From: Geobacter sp. UBA5735
GTDB taxonomy: Bacteria; Desulfobacterota; Desulfuromonadia; Geobacterales; Geobacteraceae
Assembly (NCBI GenBank): GCA_002419385.1
Contig: DIFZ01000028.1
Coordinates: 1 to 20,988, forward strand
DNA length: 20,988 bases
Reading direction: 5' to 3'
Part shown: positions 14,789-20,936 of the stretch, in pieces
How positions within the stretch are numbered: the first letter of the stretch is position 1
Layout: each line of letters opens with the position of its first letter
Notes under the pieces: generated by a model
What the model was told of the DNA's origin: nothing
What the model saw: only the letters and a program-made list of their open reading frames with translations
Database searches by the model: none
Translations under genes and position numbers: made by a program

Positions 14789-15124
14789 TCAATTCCTTTT
14801 CCCTTTTCCTTCAATCAGCACGCGCCAGTAATATCCCGCCGCGAAGCCGCCGGCAGCCCCAGCCAGGAGAAAAACGAACAGCAGCAGGTCTCCCTGGTCG
14901 GTGTTGATGAGCGGATCGCACGACTCCCGGCCGTGTTCCCGGGAGATTTTTTCCACTACCGATTCGTCGACGCCGGGCCATTTGTCGGCGCCGTGTGCGG
15001 CTTGGCAAAAGACAAAGGGCAAAGGGCAAAGGGCTAGAACCAGCGCAAAAACAGAATATGCTTGTGTATTCAAGTATTTCCTTATGCCTTTTGTCTTATC
15101 CCTTTTGCCCGGTTTTTTATCCAT
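14789..15124 (-). CDS. cbiN: Cobalt transport protein CbiN
   Basis: CbiN is a small membrane partner of CbiM in the cobalt importer, with two membrane segments and a periplasmic loop. Here the mature part reads DKWPGVDESVVEK, then CDPLINTDQGDLLLFVFLLA, GAAGGFAAGYYW and a basic C-tail, as expected for CbiN. The gene has 111 residues and overlaps the cbiM stop by 8 bp. Residues 5-41, nearly all the signal peptide, are encoded by a heptamer-type repeat: a long basic n-region (KKPGKRDKTKGIRK), then a hydrophobic core containing LCPLPFVFC. Cleavage is likely after AHGA (residue 46). The basic n-region is unusually long. Whether the protein is made efficiently is uncertain. Confidence 0.85.
   Translation of the reverse strand: MDKKPGKRDKTKGIRKYLNTQAYSVFALVLALCPLPFVFCQAAHGADKWPGVDESVVEKISREHGRESCDPLINTDQGDLLLFVFLLAGAAGGFAAGYYWRVLIEGKGKRN
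15004..15111. repeat. Heptamer-type repeat encoding the CbiN signal peptide
   Basis: The left half reads GGCAAAAGACAAAGGGCAAA and continues with GGGCAAAGGG. The right half reads CTTATGCCTTTTGTCTTATC then CCTTTTGCCC, roughly its inverted counterpart, with about 47 bases between. It lies inside cbiN just after the start codon. Confidence 0.8.
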
Positions 15125-15857
15125 TCGCCTTCACCTCTCCGGCTTCTATCACGTGCATCCTTACCAGTATATCAGGTCGTTTGCGTTTCAGCAGCACCAC
15201 CATGCCCGCGGTCATGGCGCCTTCCAGGATGCCCAGGGGGAGCTGGGTCGGCACGAAGGCGAGCATGATCTTTTCCAGGAGCGGCAGGAACGGCTCTGCT
15301 CCGCGGATCCCCGAAGCCAGCTCGAAGGAGGTGGCCAGGTAGGTGGCCCAGTCGGCTTGGACACCGGCTAAGAAAGCGGCCACTGCAAGAGAGGCCCCCA
15401 TTGAGCGAAGACCTTTGAAGGTCAGATAACCAGCGAAGGAGCCGATGACTCCCATGGAGACGATATTGGCTCCCAGGGTGGAAAGACCCCCATGGGAGAG
15501 GAACAGGGCCTGGAGCAGCAGGGAAACCGAAGCGATTAGCGTGCTTGCCATCGGTCCCAGCAGAATGGCGGCCATCCCTGTTCCGCATGGGTGGGAGCAT
15601 GTTCCCGCCGTCGGCACCGGCACGGGCATGCAGGATATGATGAAGACCACCGCCGCCATCAGTCCTGCCAGGGGTTTGAAAGAGAGGTCCTGCCGGGACA
15701 GAACGTTCAGCTGCCGGATGCCCAGGGCAACAAAGGGGAGGGCGGCAGCATACCAGGCCACTGCCCACGGCAGGGGGAGTATCCCCTCCGAGATATGCAT
15801 GGCATGAGCCGGGGCGGCGGGCAGCAGCAGTGCTGCACAGACAAGCAGTTTCACCAT
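15117..15857 (-). CDS. cbiM: Cobalt ECF transporter substrate-binding subunit CbiM
   Basis: CbiM is the S component that binds Co2+ and passes it across the inner membrane. The precursor has 246 residues. A cleavable N-terminal segment (MVKLLVCAALLLPAAPAHA) precedes MHISEGILPLPW. In CbiM/NikM proteins this Met-His-Ile near-N-terminal motif supplies metal ligands. PVPTAGTCSHPCGTGMAAIL near 77-96 is the second conserved metal-site segment, and several hydrophobic helices follow. GAGG lies six bases before the ATG. It starts 36 bp after the cbiA stop and its end overlaps cbiN. CbiM rather than NikM is inferred from the cobalamin context and the riboswitch upstream of the block. Confidence 0.95.
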   Translation of the reverse strand: MVKLLVCAALLLPAAPAHAMHISEGILPLPWAVAWYAAALPFVALGIRQLNVLSRQDLSFKPLAGLMAAVVFIISCMPVPVPTAGTCSHPCGTGMAAILLGPMASTLIASVSLLLQALFLSHGGLSTLGANIVSMGVIGSFAGYLTFKGLRSMGASLAVAAFLAGVQADWATYLATSFELASGIRGAEPFLPLLEKIMLAFVPTQLPLGILEGAMTAGMVVLLKRKRPDILVRMHVIEAGEVKANG

Positions 15858-15893
15858 AAAGACCTCGCATTGAAAAGAATCTTGGAGCGATTT

Positions 15894-17285
15894 TTACAGC
15901 CTGACATGGTTGCCGTTTGCAAACCCGGCACACTTCCTTGCAAAGGTGGCTGCCAGTTTCGGGCAGCTGCCGAAGTGAAGGTGAATATAGGAAGCGATAC
16001 AGTTCCTGTAGCGATACCCTTCGGTGCCTGTAGTGCAACCGCTTTTCTTAACCTGATACAGCCGTTCCACATTTTCAGGCATTTCCTCCGTTTCAGAGTA
16101 GTGGAACTCGTGCCCCCTGGCAACTGTCCCCTTGGCGCCGATCACACTGTCAGCCAGGAACTCCACTTCCCGATAGCCAAGGGCCTTCCGGCGGGGGAGC
16201 ATGCGGGTGCTGACGGGAAAGATGCCCGCAAACGACGCCTGAGCCTCTCCTTCCAGGCCCCTGGTGAGGTAGATGAAACCGCCGCATTCGGCATAGACCG
16301 GCATGCCCTTTTCCACTGCCTCTCGGATAGCCGTCTTCACGGGAACATTGGCTGCCAGCGTCTCGGCATGGAGTTCCGGATAGCCTCCGGGGAGGTACAT
16401 ACCGCCGATCCCTAGGGGAAGGCTCGAATCTTTCAGGGGAGAGAATTCGACGATCTCAGCTCCCGCTTGCCGCAGCAACCGCAGGTTGTCCTCGTACACG
16501 AAGCAGAACGCATCGTCGCGGGCAACGGCTATTCTCACCGGTGTCAGGTCTTGACATTTGACAGGCCTGCCAAATGTCAAGACCTGACACCGGTGGCCTG
16601 CTCGGCCTGCCAGGGAAATGATCCCGTCCAGGTCCAAATGCTCTTCCATGACCTCTGCCAACCGGTCGAGAAAATCGCTCTGCAGCCCGCTTTCCCCAGC
16701 CGTCACCAGTCCCAGGTGGCGCGACGGGATAGTCAGCCCGTTGTCCCGGGGGATGCAGCCCAGCACGCTGACACCGGCGACTGAGGCGACGACGGCGTCC
16801 CGGAGGATACGGGCATGATTGTCGCTTGCCACATTGTTGAAGATGACCCCTGCGACGAGGACCCGCGGATCGAAACGGGCGAATCCGCTGACCAGGGCCG
16901 CCGCGCTCCGGGCCTGGCTCTTTGCATCCACGACGAGAATGACAGGCGCATTGAGTATCCTGGCGATCTGGGCGGTGCTCCCTGCATCCGAGACACCGTC
17001 AACGCCGTCGAAGAGCCCCATGACCCCTTCAACAACCGCAAGATCAGCGTCTTGTGAGTGAAGGGCGTAAGTTTCGAGTACGAACCGTTCCGGGCACATC
17101 CAGCTGTCCAGGTTGACGGAAAGGCGGTTGCACGCCAGGCCGTGCCAGCCGGGATCGATGAAATCGGGGCCGACCTTGAACGGAGCCGGTTGCAGGCCAC
17201 GCCGTTTCAGTGCTGACAGCAGTCCCAGGGTTACGGTGGTCTTTCCTGAACCGCTCATGGGCGCGGCGATGACGATCGATTTCAT
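15894..17285 (-). CDS. cbiA: Cobyrinate a,c-diamide synthase CbiA
   Basis: CbiA uses ATP and glutamine to amidate side chains a and c of cobyrinate. The synthetase domain has PMSGSGKTTVTLGLLSAL (9-26), PFKVGPDFIDPGWH (35-48), EGVMGLFDG (86-94) and VIFNNVAS (147-154). The glutaminase domain starts RIAVARDDAFCF (251-262) and has GGYPELHAETLA (300-311), the nucleophile Cys334 (AECGGF) and ASYIHLHF with His435. Residues 231-250 (HRC to TPV) are exactly encoded by a 60-bp near-perfect palindrome and form the linker between the domains. At 463 residues it is otherwise standard. The ATG begins 5 bp after the cobC stop. Confidence 0.95.
   Translation of the reverse strand: MKSIVIAAPMSGSGKTTVTLGLLSALKRRGLQPAPFKVGPDFIDPGWHGLACNRLSVNLDSWMCPERFVLETYALHSQDADLAVVEGVMGLFDGVDGVSDAGSTAQIARILNAPVILVVDAKSQARSAAALVSGFARFDPRVLVAGVIFNNVASDNHARILRDAVVASVAGVSVLGCIPRDNGLTIPSRHLGLVTAGESGLQSDFLDRLAEVMEEHLDLDGIISLAGRAGHRCQVLTFGRPVKCQDLTPVRIAVARDDAFCFVYEDNLRLLRQAGAEIVEFSPLKDSSLPLGIGGMYLPGGYPELHAETLAANVPVKTAIREAVEKGMPVYAECGGFIYLTRGLEGEAQASFAGIFPVSTRMLPRRKALGYREVEFLADSVIGAKGTVARGHEFHYSETEEMPENVERLYQVKKSGCTTGTEGYRYRNCIASYIHLHFGSCPKLAATFARKCAGFANGNHVRL
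16536..16595. repeat. 60-bp near-perfect palindrome inside cbiA
   Basis: The arms 16536-16560 and 16571-16595 are 25-bp exact reverse complements, beginning CACCGGTGTCAGG. The 10-base centre (ACAGGCCTGC) is itself palindromic except for one mismatched pair (16561/16570). The whole is therefore 30-bp arms with one mismatch. It is 20 codons long, open in the cbiA frame only, and adds HRCQVLTF...KCQDLTPV to the linker. Confidence 0.95.
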
Positions 17286-17290
17286 GGCGA

Positions 17291-17890
17291 TTACCCGTTC
17301 AGCAGCTTTACTACCGGATGTCCGTCCGCGTAGTAGTCGATGATATTGAGGCAGCCGAAATCCTGTTCGATCCGGAACATGGATGAGAGGGGTGCGCCGA
17401 GGGCGGAGAGGAGGATAACCCTGTTTGTTCCGCCATGCCCAACGAGGATGACTTCCTCATCCTGGTGCCGGCCGATGATCTGTTCCACAACCGGCATGAG
17501 ACGGGTCTGCAGATCGTGGAGGTTTTCCCCGTCCGGGACCCGGTAGCCAACGAAATCGTTCATCCGTGCCTGCCACTGGTCCGGGTACCGTTCGGCCAGT
17601 TCGTCCCAGGTCATCCCTTCCCAGTTTCCGAAGCTCAGCTCCCGCAGTTCAGTTTTCAGGACGGGCTCAATTCCCCGCCGGGCGCACAGGATGCGGGCGC
17701 CCTCTGCGCAGCGCATAAGATCGCTGGAGTAGCAGGCGGCAATCGGTCTGTCCGCCAGGCGATCAGCCAGCAGCTGGTACTGCCCGAGGCCTCGAGGTGA
17801 CAACGGCACATCCGTCTGGCCGTTGTAGCGGAACACGCCGCTCCCGGTGATTTCGCCGTGGCGGACGAGATAGATGCGTGTCTTTCTCAT
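17291..17890 (-). CDS. cobC: Alpha-ribazole phosphatase family protein (CobC-like histidine phosphatase)
   Basis: This 199-residue protein of the histidine phosphatase superfamily is probably the alpha-ribazole-5'-phosphate phosphatase of nucleotide-loop assembly. The catalytic LVRHGEI (8-14, His11) is at the N-terminus. YNGQTDVPLSPRG and SSDLMRCAEGARIL follow, then the acid region ELRELSFGNWEGMTWDEL, where FGxWEG is typical of CobC, and the second histidine in VGHGGTNR. The ATG at 17888-17890 overlaps the cobS stop (ATGA) and lacks a clear ribosome site, so coupling to cobS is likely. The specificity assignment rests on the motif and on position between cobS and cbiA; other phosphatases share this fold. 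Confidence 0.88.
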   Translation of the reverse strand: MRKTRIYLVRHGEITGSGVFRYNGQTDVPLSPRGLGQYQLLADRLADRPIAACYSSDLMRCAEGARILCARRGIEPVLKTELRELSFGNWEGMTWDELAERYPDQWQARMNDFVGYRVPDGENLHDLQTRLMPVVEQIIGRHQDEEVILVGHGGTNRVILLSALGAPLSSMFRIEQDFGCLNIIDYYADGHPVVKLLNG

Positions 17891-18645
17891 GAAATGGGCA
17901 GAACCTGTATCTCTGATAGTGCCAGTATCGCCAGCAGACAGAGGACTTCGTTCAGCTCGCTGGCAAATCCGATTATGTCGCCGGTTACGCCGCCGATCCT
18001 GCGGAGAAACCATGCTTTTATGCCCCAGGTCATGAGGTAGGCGGCGACGAACAGCCACAGCCCCTGGATCCCCAGGAACAGAACCGCTGCAGCCAAAGTC
18101 GTTACCGTGGCGATCAGCAGCTGCCGCCAGCAGGCTCCGGTGATGAATGTGGTGCCGAGTCCGTCGATGCGAGCCTTGACTGCTCCCACGGTCATCTGGA
18201 CCTGTGAAAAGCGCGCCAGCAGGGGAAAGCAGAACAGGGCCTGCAGTTTCAATTCCTGCGGGAGGTGGAGCAGCGTTTGGTATTTGAGCAGCAGCACCAC
18301 CACCAGGCCCACCGCCCCGGCAGCCCCGGTCCTGGAGTCTTTCATGACGGCCAGGAACCGTTCCCGGCCGCCACGGGCGGCAAGGCCGTCACAGACATCC
18401 GCCAGCCCGTCGAGGTGCAGCACGCCGGTCAGGACCGAGAGGATGATAACCAGGAGGAGGTCGACCACGCCGCGTGGCAGAATCGCGGAGAGGATATGGT
18501 TTGTAGCCGCCAGCAGAGCGCCGAGCGTGAGACCGGCCAGCGGGAACGCTGCCATGGACCGGCCCAGGTCCCGTTCTTCGCAACGGACGGAAAAGGGCAG
18601 GGGGATGATGGTCAGAAACTGCAGAGCGATGAAATAAAGACGCAT
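17887..18645 (-). CDS. cobS: Adenosylcobinamide-GDP ribazoletransferase CobS
   Basis: CobS is the membrane cobalamin(-phosphate) synthase that joins adenosylcobinamide-GDP with alpha-ribazole (phosphate). The 252-residue hydrophobic protein begins MRLYFIALQFLTIIPLP, as usual. It contains HLDGLADVCDGLAARGGRER near 77-96, with the aspartates expected to bind Mg2+, then MKDSRTGAAG near 100-109 and RIGGVTGDIIGFASELNEV near the C-terminus. The ATG is at 18643-18645, with GGAG five bases ahead. A 97-bp intergenic region with a hairpin repeat separates it from cobT. The downstream cobC start overlaps its stop. Confidence 0.95.
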   Translation of the reverse strand: MRLYFIALQFLTIIPLPFSVRCEERDLGRSMAAFPLAGLTLGALLAATNHILSAILPRGVVDLLLVIILSVLTGVLHLDGLADVCDGLAARGGRERFLAVMKDSRTGAAGAVGLVVVLLLKYQTLLHLPQELKLQALFCFPLLARFSQVQMTVGAVKARIDGLGTTFITGACWRQLLIATVTTLAAAVLFLGIQGLWLFVAAYLMTWGIKAWFLRRIGGVTGDIIGFASELNEVLCLLAILALSEIQVLPIS

Positions 18646-18655
18646 GGTTCTCCGT

Positions 18656-18745
18656 ACGGGCAAACCTCGTGTTTGCCCTTTGATCGGGCGATCACACACC
18701 TGTGCACTGAAGCGCTTCGGCGCGCAAGAGCAAGGATCGCCCCTA
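18656..18745. repeat. Two-hairpin dispersed repeat between cobT and cobS
   Basis: Hairpin one has 8-bp arms GGGCAAAC / GTTTGCCC around CTCGT (18658-18678). A longer stem pairs GGGCGATC (18686-18693) with GATCGCCC (18735-18742). On the minus strand this reads GTAGGGGCGATCC...GATCGCCC...GGGCAAAC, a motif pair I know from dispersed repeats in diverse bacteria. The TAG stop of cobT (18743-18745) is the TAG of GTAGGGGCGATCC. Confidence 0.7.
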
Positions 18746-19801
18746 CACGGTTTGTCCCGTTACCCCCGCTTCTACGAACGAGGCCATTTCCTTCAGGATT
18801 TTCACACCCGCCTCGATGAGCAGCATGGCCAGGGCTGCACCGGTGCCCTCGCCGAGGCGCAGTTTCAGGTCGAGAATCGGCTCGGCTCCCAGGCGTTCCA
18901 GCATGAAACGGTGGCCGATCTCGACCGATTCGTGGGCCGCAAACAGGTAATCCCGGATATCCGGGTGCATTTCAGCGGCGATGAGTGCCCCTGCCGTTGA
19001 AATGAAACCATCCACCACGACCGGGATCCGGTTGGCTGCGCATCCGATCACCAGACCGGCAATGCCGGCGATCTCCAGACCGCCTACCTTGGCCAGCACG
19101 TCCAGGGGATCGGCCCTGTCCGGTTTGTTCACGTCCAGGCCCTGCTGGATGACACGGATCTTGTTTTCCAGGGCTGCATCGTTGATTCCGGTCCCGCGGC
19201 TGGTGACCTGGCGGACCGGTAGTCCGGACAGGGCGGCGATGATTGCCGAGGCGGGGGTCGTGTTGCCGATGCCCATTTCACCGGTACCGGCCATGGCGAT
19301 TCCCTCGTTTCGGCAACCGTTTGCCAGGGCTATGCCGGTTTCCAGTGCAGTTAGCGCCTGCTCCCTGGTCATGGCAGCGCCTGTGGCGAAATTTTTCGTC
19401 CCCCTGGCAATCTTGCGGTCAATGAGGCCCGGCAGCGGTCCGAAATCGTGATCGACCCCCATATCCACCACCCGGACATCGGTCCCTGCATGTCTGGCCA
19501 ATACATTGACACCCGCCCCTCCCCGCAGGAAGTTGTAAACCATCTGGGGTGTCACTTCCTTGGGGAAAGCCGATACTCCCTCCTCCACTATGCCGTGATC
19601 GGCGGCAAAGGTGAAGATGACTTTCTTTTCCGTAACCGGTTCCATTGTTCCCGCGATTGCGGCAAAACGCCGGCCGAACTCTTCCAGGCGGCCGAGGGAG
19701 CCCGGCGGCTTGGTCTTGTTGTCCAGCCGGTGCTGGGCCTGCTGCAGGAGAGTGGGAGAAACGGGTTTGATGCGAGCGAGGGTCTCCTGGAGAAGTGTCA
19801 T
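18743..19801 (-). CDS. cobT: Nicotinate-nucleotide--dimethylbenzimidazole phosphoribosyltransferase CobT
   Basis: CobT makes alpha-ribazole-5'-phosphate from nicotinate mononucleotide and a benzimidazole base, activating the lower ligand. The 352 residues show NKTKPPGSLGRLEE (28-41), FAADHGIVEEGVSAFP (65-80), GGAGVNVLARHAG (94-106), EMGIGNTTPASAI (175-187) and LRLGEGTGAALAM (314-326). Glu318 corresponds to the catalytic Glu317 of the Salmonella enzyme. The ATG is at 19799-19801 with AAGGA about ten bases ahead. The last residues (TGQTV) and the stop codon abut or lie in a dispersed repeat, so the extreme C-terminus may have been reshaped. The actual lower-ligand base cannot be told from this gene. 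Confidence 0.96.
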   Translation of the reverse strand: MTLLQETLARIKPVSPTLLQQAQHRLDNKTKPPGSLGRLEEFGRRFAAIAGTMEPVTEKKVIFTFAADHGIVEEGVSAFPKEVTPQMVYNFLRGGAGVNVLARHAGTDVRVVDMGVDHDFGPLPGLIDRKIARGTKNFATGAAMTREQALTALETGIALANGCRNEGIAMAGTGEMGIGNTTPASAIIAALSGLPVRQVTSRGTGINDAALENKIRVIQQGLDVNKPDRADPLDVLAKVGGLEIAGIAGLVIGCAANRIPVVVDGFISTAGALIAAEMHPDIRDYLFAAHESVEIGHRFMLERLGAEPILDLKLRLGEGTGAALAMLLIEAGVKILKEMASFVEAGVTGQTV

Positions 19802-19814
19802 GAGCTTGATTCCT

Positions 19815-19925
19815 TTAAGGGGGATATCACTCCCCCCTTTAAGAAAGGGGGGCAGGGGGGGATTTGTTGTCGAGGCAGTGTTGGAAATCCCCCTAAATCC
19901 CCCTTTCTCAAAGGGGGACTTGATG
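19815..19925. repeat. Pair of diverging C-run/G-run hairpin modules between cobU and cobT
   Basis: Hairpin one is CCCCCCTTT (19832-19840), loop AAG, AAAGGGGGG (19844-19852). Hairpin two is CCCCCTTT (19899-19906), loop CTC, AAAGGGGG (19910-19917). The AAATCCC tails of the two modules face inward, toward each other (diverging hairpins), opposite to the arrangement at 20828-20936. The pair fills most of the 135-bp cobU-cobT gap. In RNA it could slow transcription or protect an mRNA end; no T-tract follows on the minus strand, so strong termination is unlikely. Confidence 0.8.
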
Positions 19926-19936
19926 TTGCTGTCCGT

Positions 19937-20455
19937 TTACTTCAGCTTCAGCGGTATCCCGGAAAACGTCACATAGACCTCGTCCGCTGCTGCGGCGAGA
20001 AGCTGGTTGGCATTTCCGGCCAGGTCACGGAATGTACGCGCCAGGGCATTTTCCGGCACGATACCCATTCCCACTTCATTGGAAACGAAGATGAGAGGCG
20101 TCGCGCAATCCTTTATGGCTTCCACCAGTGCCTGCACTTCTTCCAATACCGGGTCAGCCGTTCCGTAATGGAGCAGGAGATTGGAAATCCACAGGGTGAT
20201 GCAATCAACCAGCACTGCCTGGTAACTGCCGTCAGCGCTCCTGAGACGTTCCACAAGGTTGCGCGGTTCCTCGATGGTCTGCCACTCCTCGCCGCGCCTT
20301 GCGCGGTGTGCCGCTATCCGGTCGGTCATTTCAGGGTCGCGCGCTTCTCCCGTGGCAACATAGCAGAGCGGGCTGCCGAACGATTCCGCCAGCTTTTCCG
20401 CAAGGCGGCTCTTGCCGCTCCGGGCGCCGCCGGTTATGAAGATGATCCGTGCCAT
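19937..20455 (-). CDS. cobU: Adenosylcobinamide kinase / adenosylcobinamide-phosphate guanylyltransferase CobU
   Basis: CobU phosphorylates adenosylcobinamide and then transfers GMP to give adenosylcobinamide-GDP, the partner for CobS. The 172 residues start MARIIFITGGARSGKSRLAE, with the P-loop at 9-16. YVATGEARDPEMTDRIAAHR follows; His50 aligns by eye with the GMP-accepting His46 of Salmonella CobU. VLVDCITLWISNLLLH (81-96) and FVSNEVGMGIVPENALARTF (about 119-138) are also family signatures. The ATG at 20453-20455 is only one base from the T-run of the terminator hairpin, whose 3' arm contains the GGGAGG-like ribosome site. This first gene of the block is thus directly riboswitch-controlled. 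Confidence 0.96.
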   Translation of the reverse strand: MARIIFITGGARSGKSRLAEKLAESFGSPLCYVATGEARDPEMTDRIAAHRARRGEEWQTIEEPRNLVERLRSADGSYQAVLVDCITLWISNLLLHYGTADPVLEEVQALVEAIKDCATPLIFVSNEVGMGIVPENALARTFRDLAGNANQLLAAAADEVYVTFSGIPLKLK

Positions 20456-20456
20456 G

Positions 20457-20492
20457 AAAAAACCCCGCCTCCCTTGAGAAGAGAGGCGGGGT
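20457..20492 (-). terminator. Intrinsic terminator of the cobalamin riboswitch
   Basis: On the minus strand ACCCCGCCTC (20492-20483) and GAGGCGGGGT (20471-20462) form a 10-bp GC-rich stem with an 11-base loop, followed by six Ts (20462-20457). It ends one base before the cobU ATG. The 3' arm also holds the only purine-rich ribosome-site candidate, so folding could block both transcription and translation. Confidence 0.9.
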
Positions 20493-20535
20493 CCCAAACC
20501 GGTCGCTGGATACACGTGTGGTTTCGGCGCCTCTC
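20481..20535 (-). promoter_or_regulatory. Candidate antiterminator pairing
   Basis: GAGAGGCG (20535-20528) on the minus strand is exactly complementary to CGCCTCTC (20488-20481), part of the terminator's 5' arm and loop. AAACC/GGTTT can add five pairs after an internal loop. The two structures are mutually exclusive, as expected of a riboswitch expression platform. Inferred from complementarity alone. Confidence 0.6.
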
Positions 20536-20561
20536 CCTCGGAGGTCCAAACTCAACCTTAA

Positions 20562-20775
20562 ACGGCCGGGCAGGTTTCCTGACTTGCGGATCACGTTACT
20601 CGCTGCGCCTTCCCGATTCGATCAGTGGCATCTAGTGCAGCTTTCATCACCGCTCACAGTTGCGGGGCAGTGAGGGGTTTTCACCCTCTTCCCTATTACC
20701 TCCCATCAATCCGGCTTTCAACGCATAACGTCGTTTGCAATCGGATCGACCAAAGGAGCACCCGGTCGTAGTGGT
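20562..20775 (-). ncRNA. Cobalamin riboswitch aptamer
   Basis: Read on the minus strand, the region contains, in order, the conserved landmarks of the B12 aptamer. These are GGGTGCTCC near the 5' end, TAGGGAA then GGGTGAAAACCC, CTGCCCCGCAACTGTGA, CGGGAAGGCG, and the B12 box GTCAGGAAACCTGCC near 20583-20569. It lies between a candidate promoter and a terminator next to cobU. High cobalamin is expected to switch the cobU-to-cbiO block off. The ends are approximate. Confidence 0.95.
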
Positions 20776-20794
20776 ATTCAATTCATTGATAAGA

Positions 20795-20823
20795 ATAGTT
20801 GCAGACGGAACGGCATATGTCAA
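20795..20823 (-). promoter_or_regulatory. Candidate promoter for the riboswitch and cob operon
   Basis: On the minus strand a perfect TTGACA (20823-20818) is followed after 17 bases by AACTAT (20800-20795), or after 20 bases by TATTCT. The -10 match is weak, but the position 20-50 bases before the riboswitch 5' end fits. Nothing better was seen. Confidence 0.4.
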
Positions 20824-20827
20824 CCGG

Positions 20828-20936
20828 AAATCCCCCCTGCCCCCCTTTCGAAAGGGGGGACGAGAAGGGCTTGTCTTTTCCTGGAAAAGAGAGCCTCCTT
20901 CTTCCCCCTTTATGAAAGGGGGATCGAGAGGGATTT
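20828..20936. repeat. Pair of converging C-run/G-run hairpin modules
   Basis: The outer ends AAATCCC (20828-20834) and GGGATTT (20930-20936) are perfect 7-bp inverted repeats. Inside are two hairpins: CCCCCCTTT-CG-AAAGGGGGG (20840-20859) and TCCCCCTTT-ATG-AAAGGGGGA (20903-20923). The right end overlaps the stop codon of the partial gene at the window edge. This is the cleanest copy and defines the module as AAATCCC + C-run + TTT + short loop + AAA + G-run. Confidence 0.85.

Noticed and set aside
15172..16038. A 288-codon minus-strand frame overlapping cbiM and cbiA
   Set aside because: It is out of frame with both genes, which show full family signatures, and its translation is compositionally odd.
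19815..19925. Hairpins between cobU and cobT as strong intrinsic terminators
   Set aside because: They are symmetric repeat modules without a T-tract on the minus strand, and cobT must be expressed from upstream.
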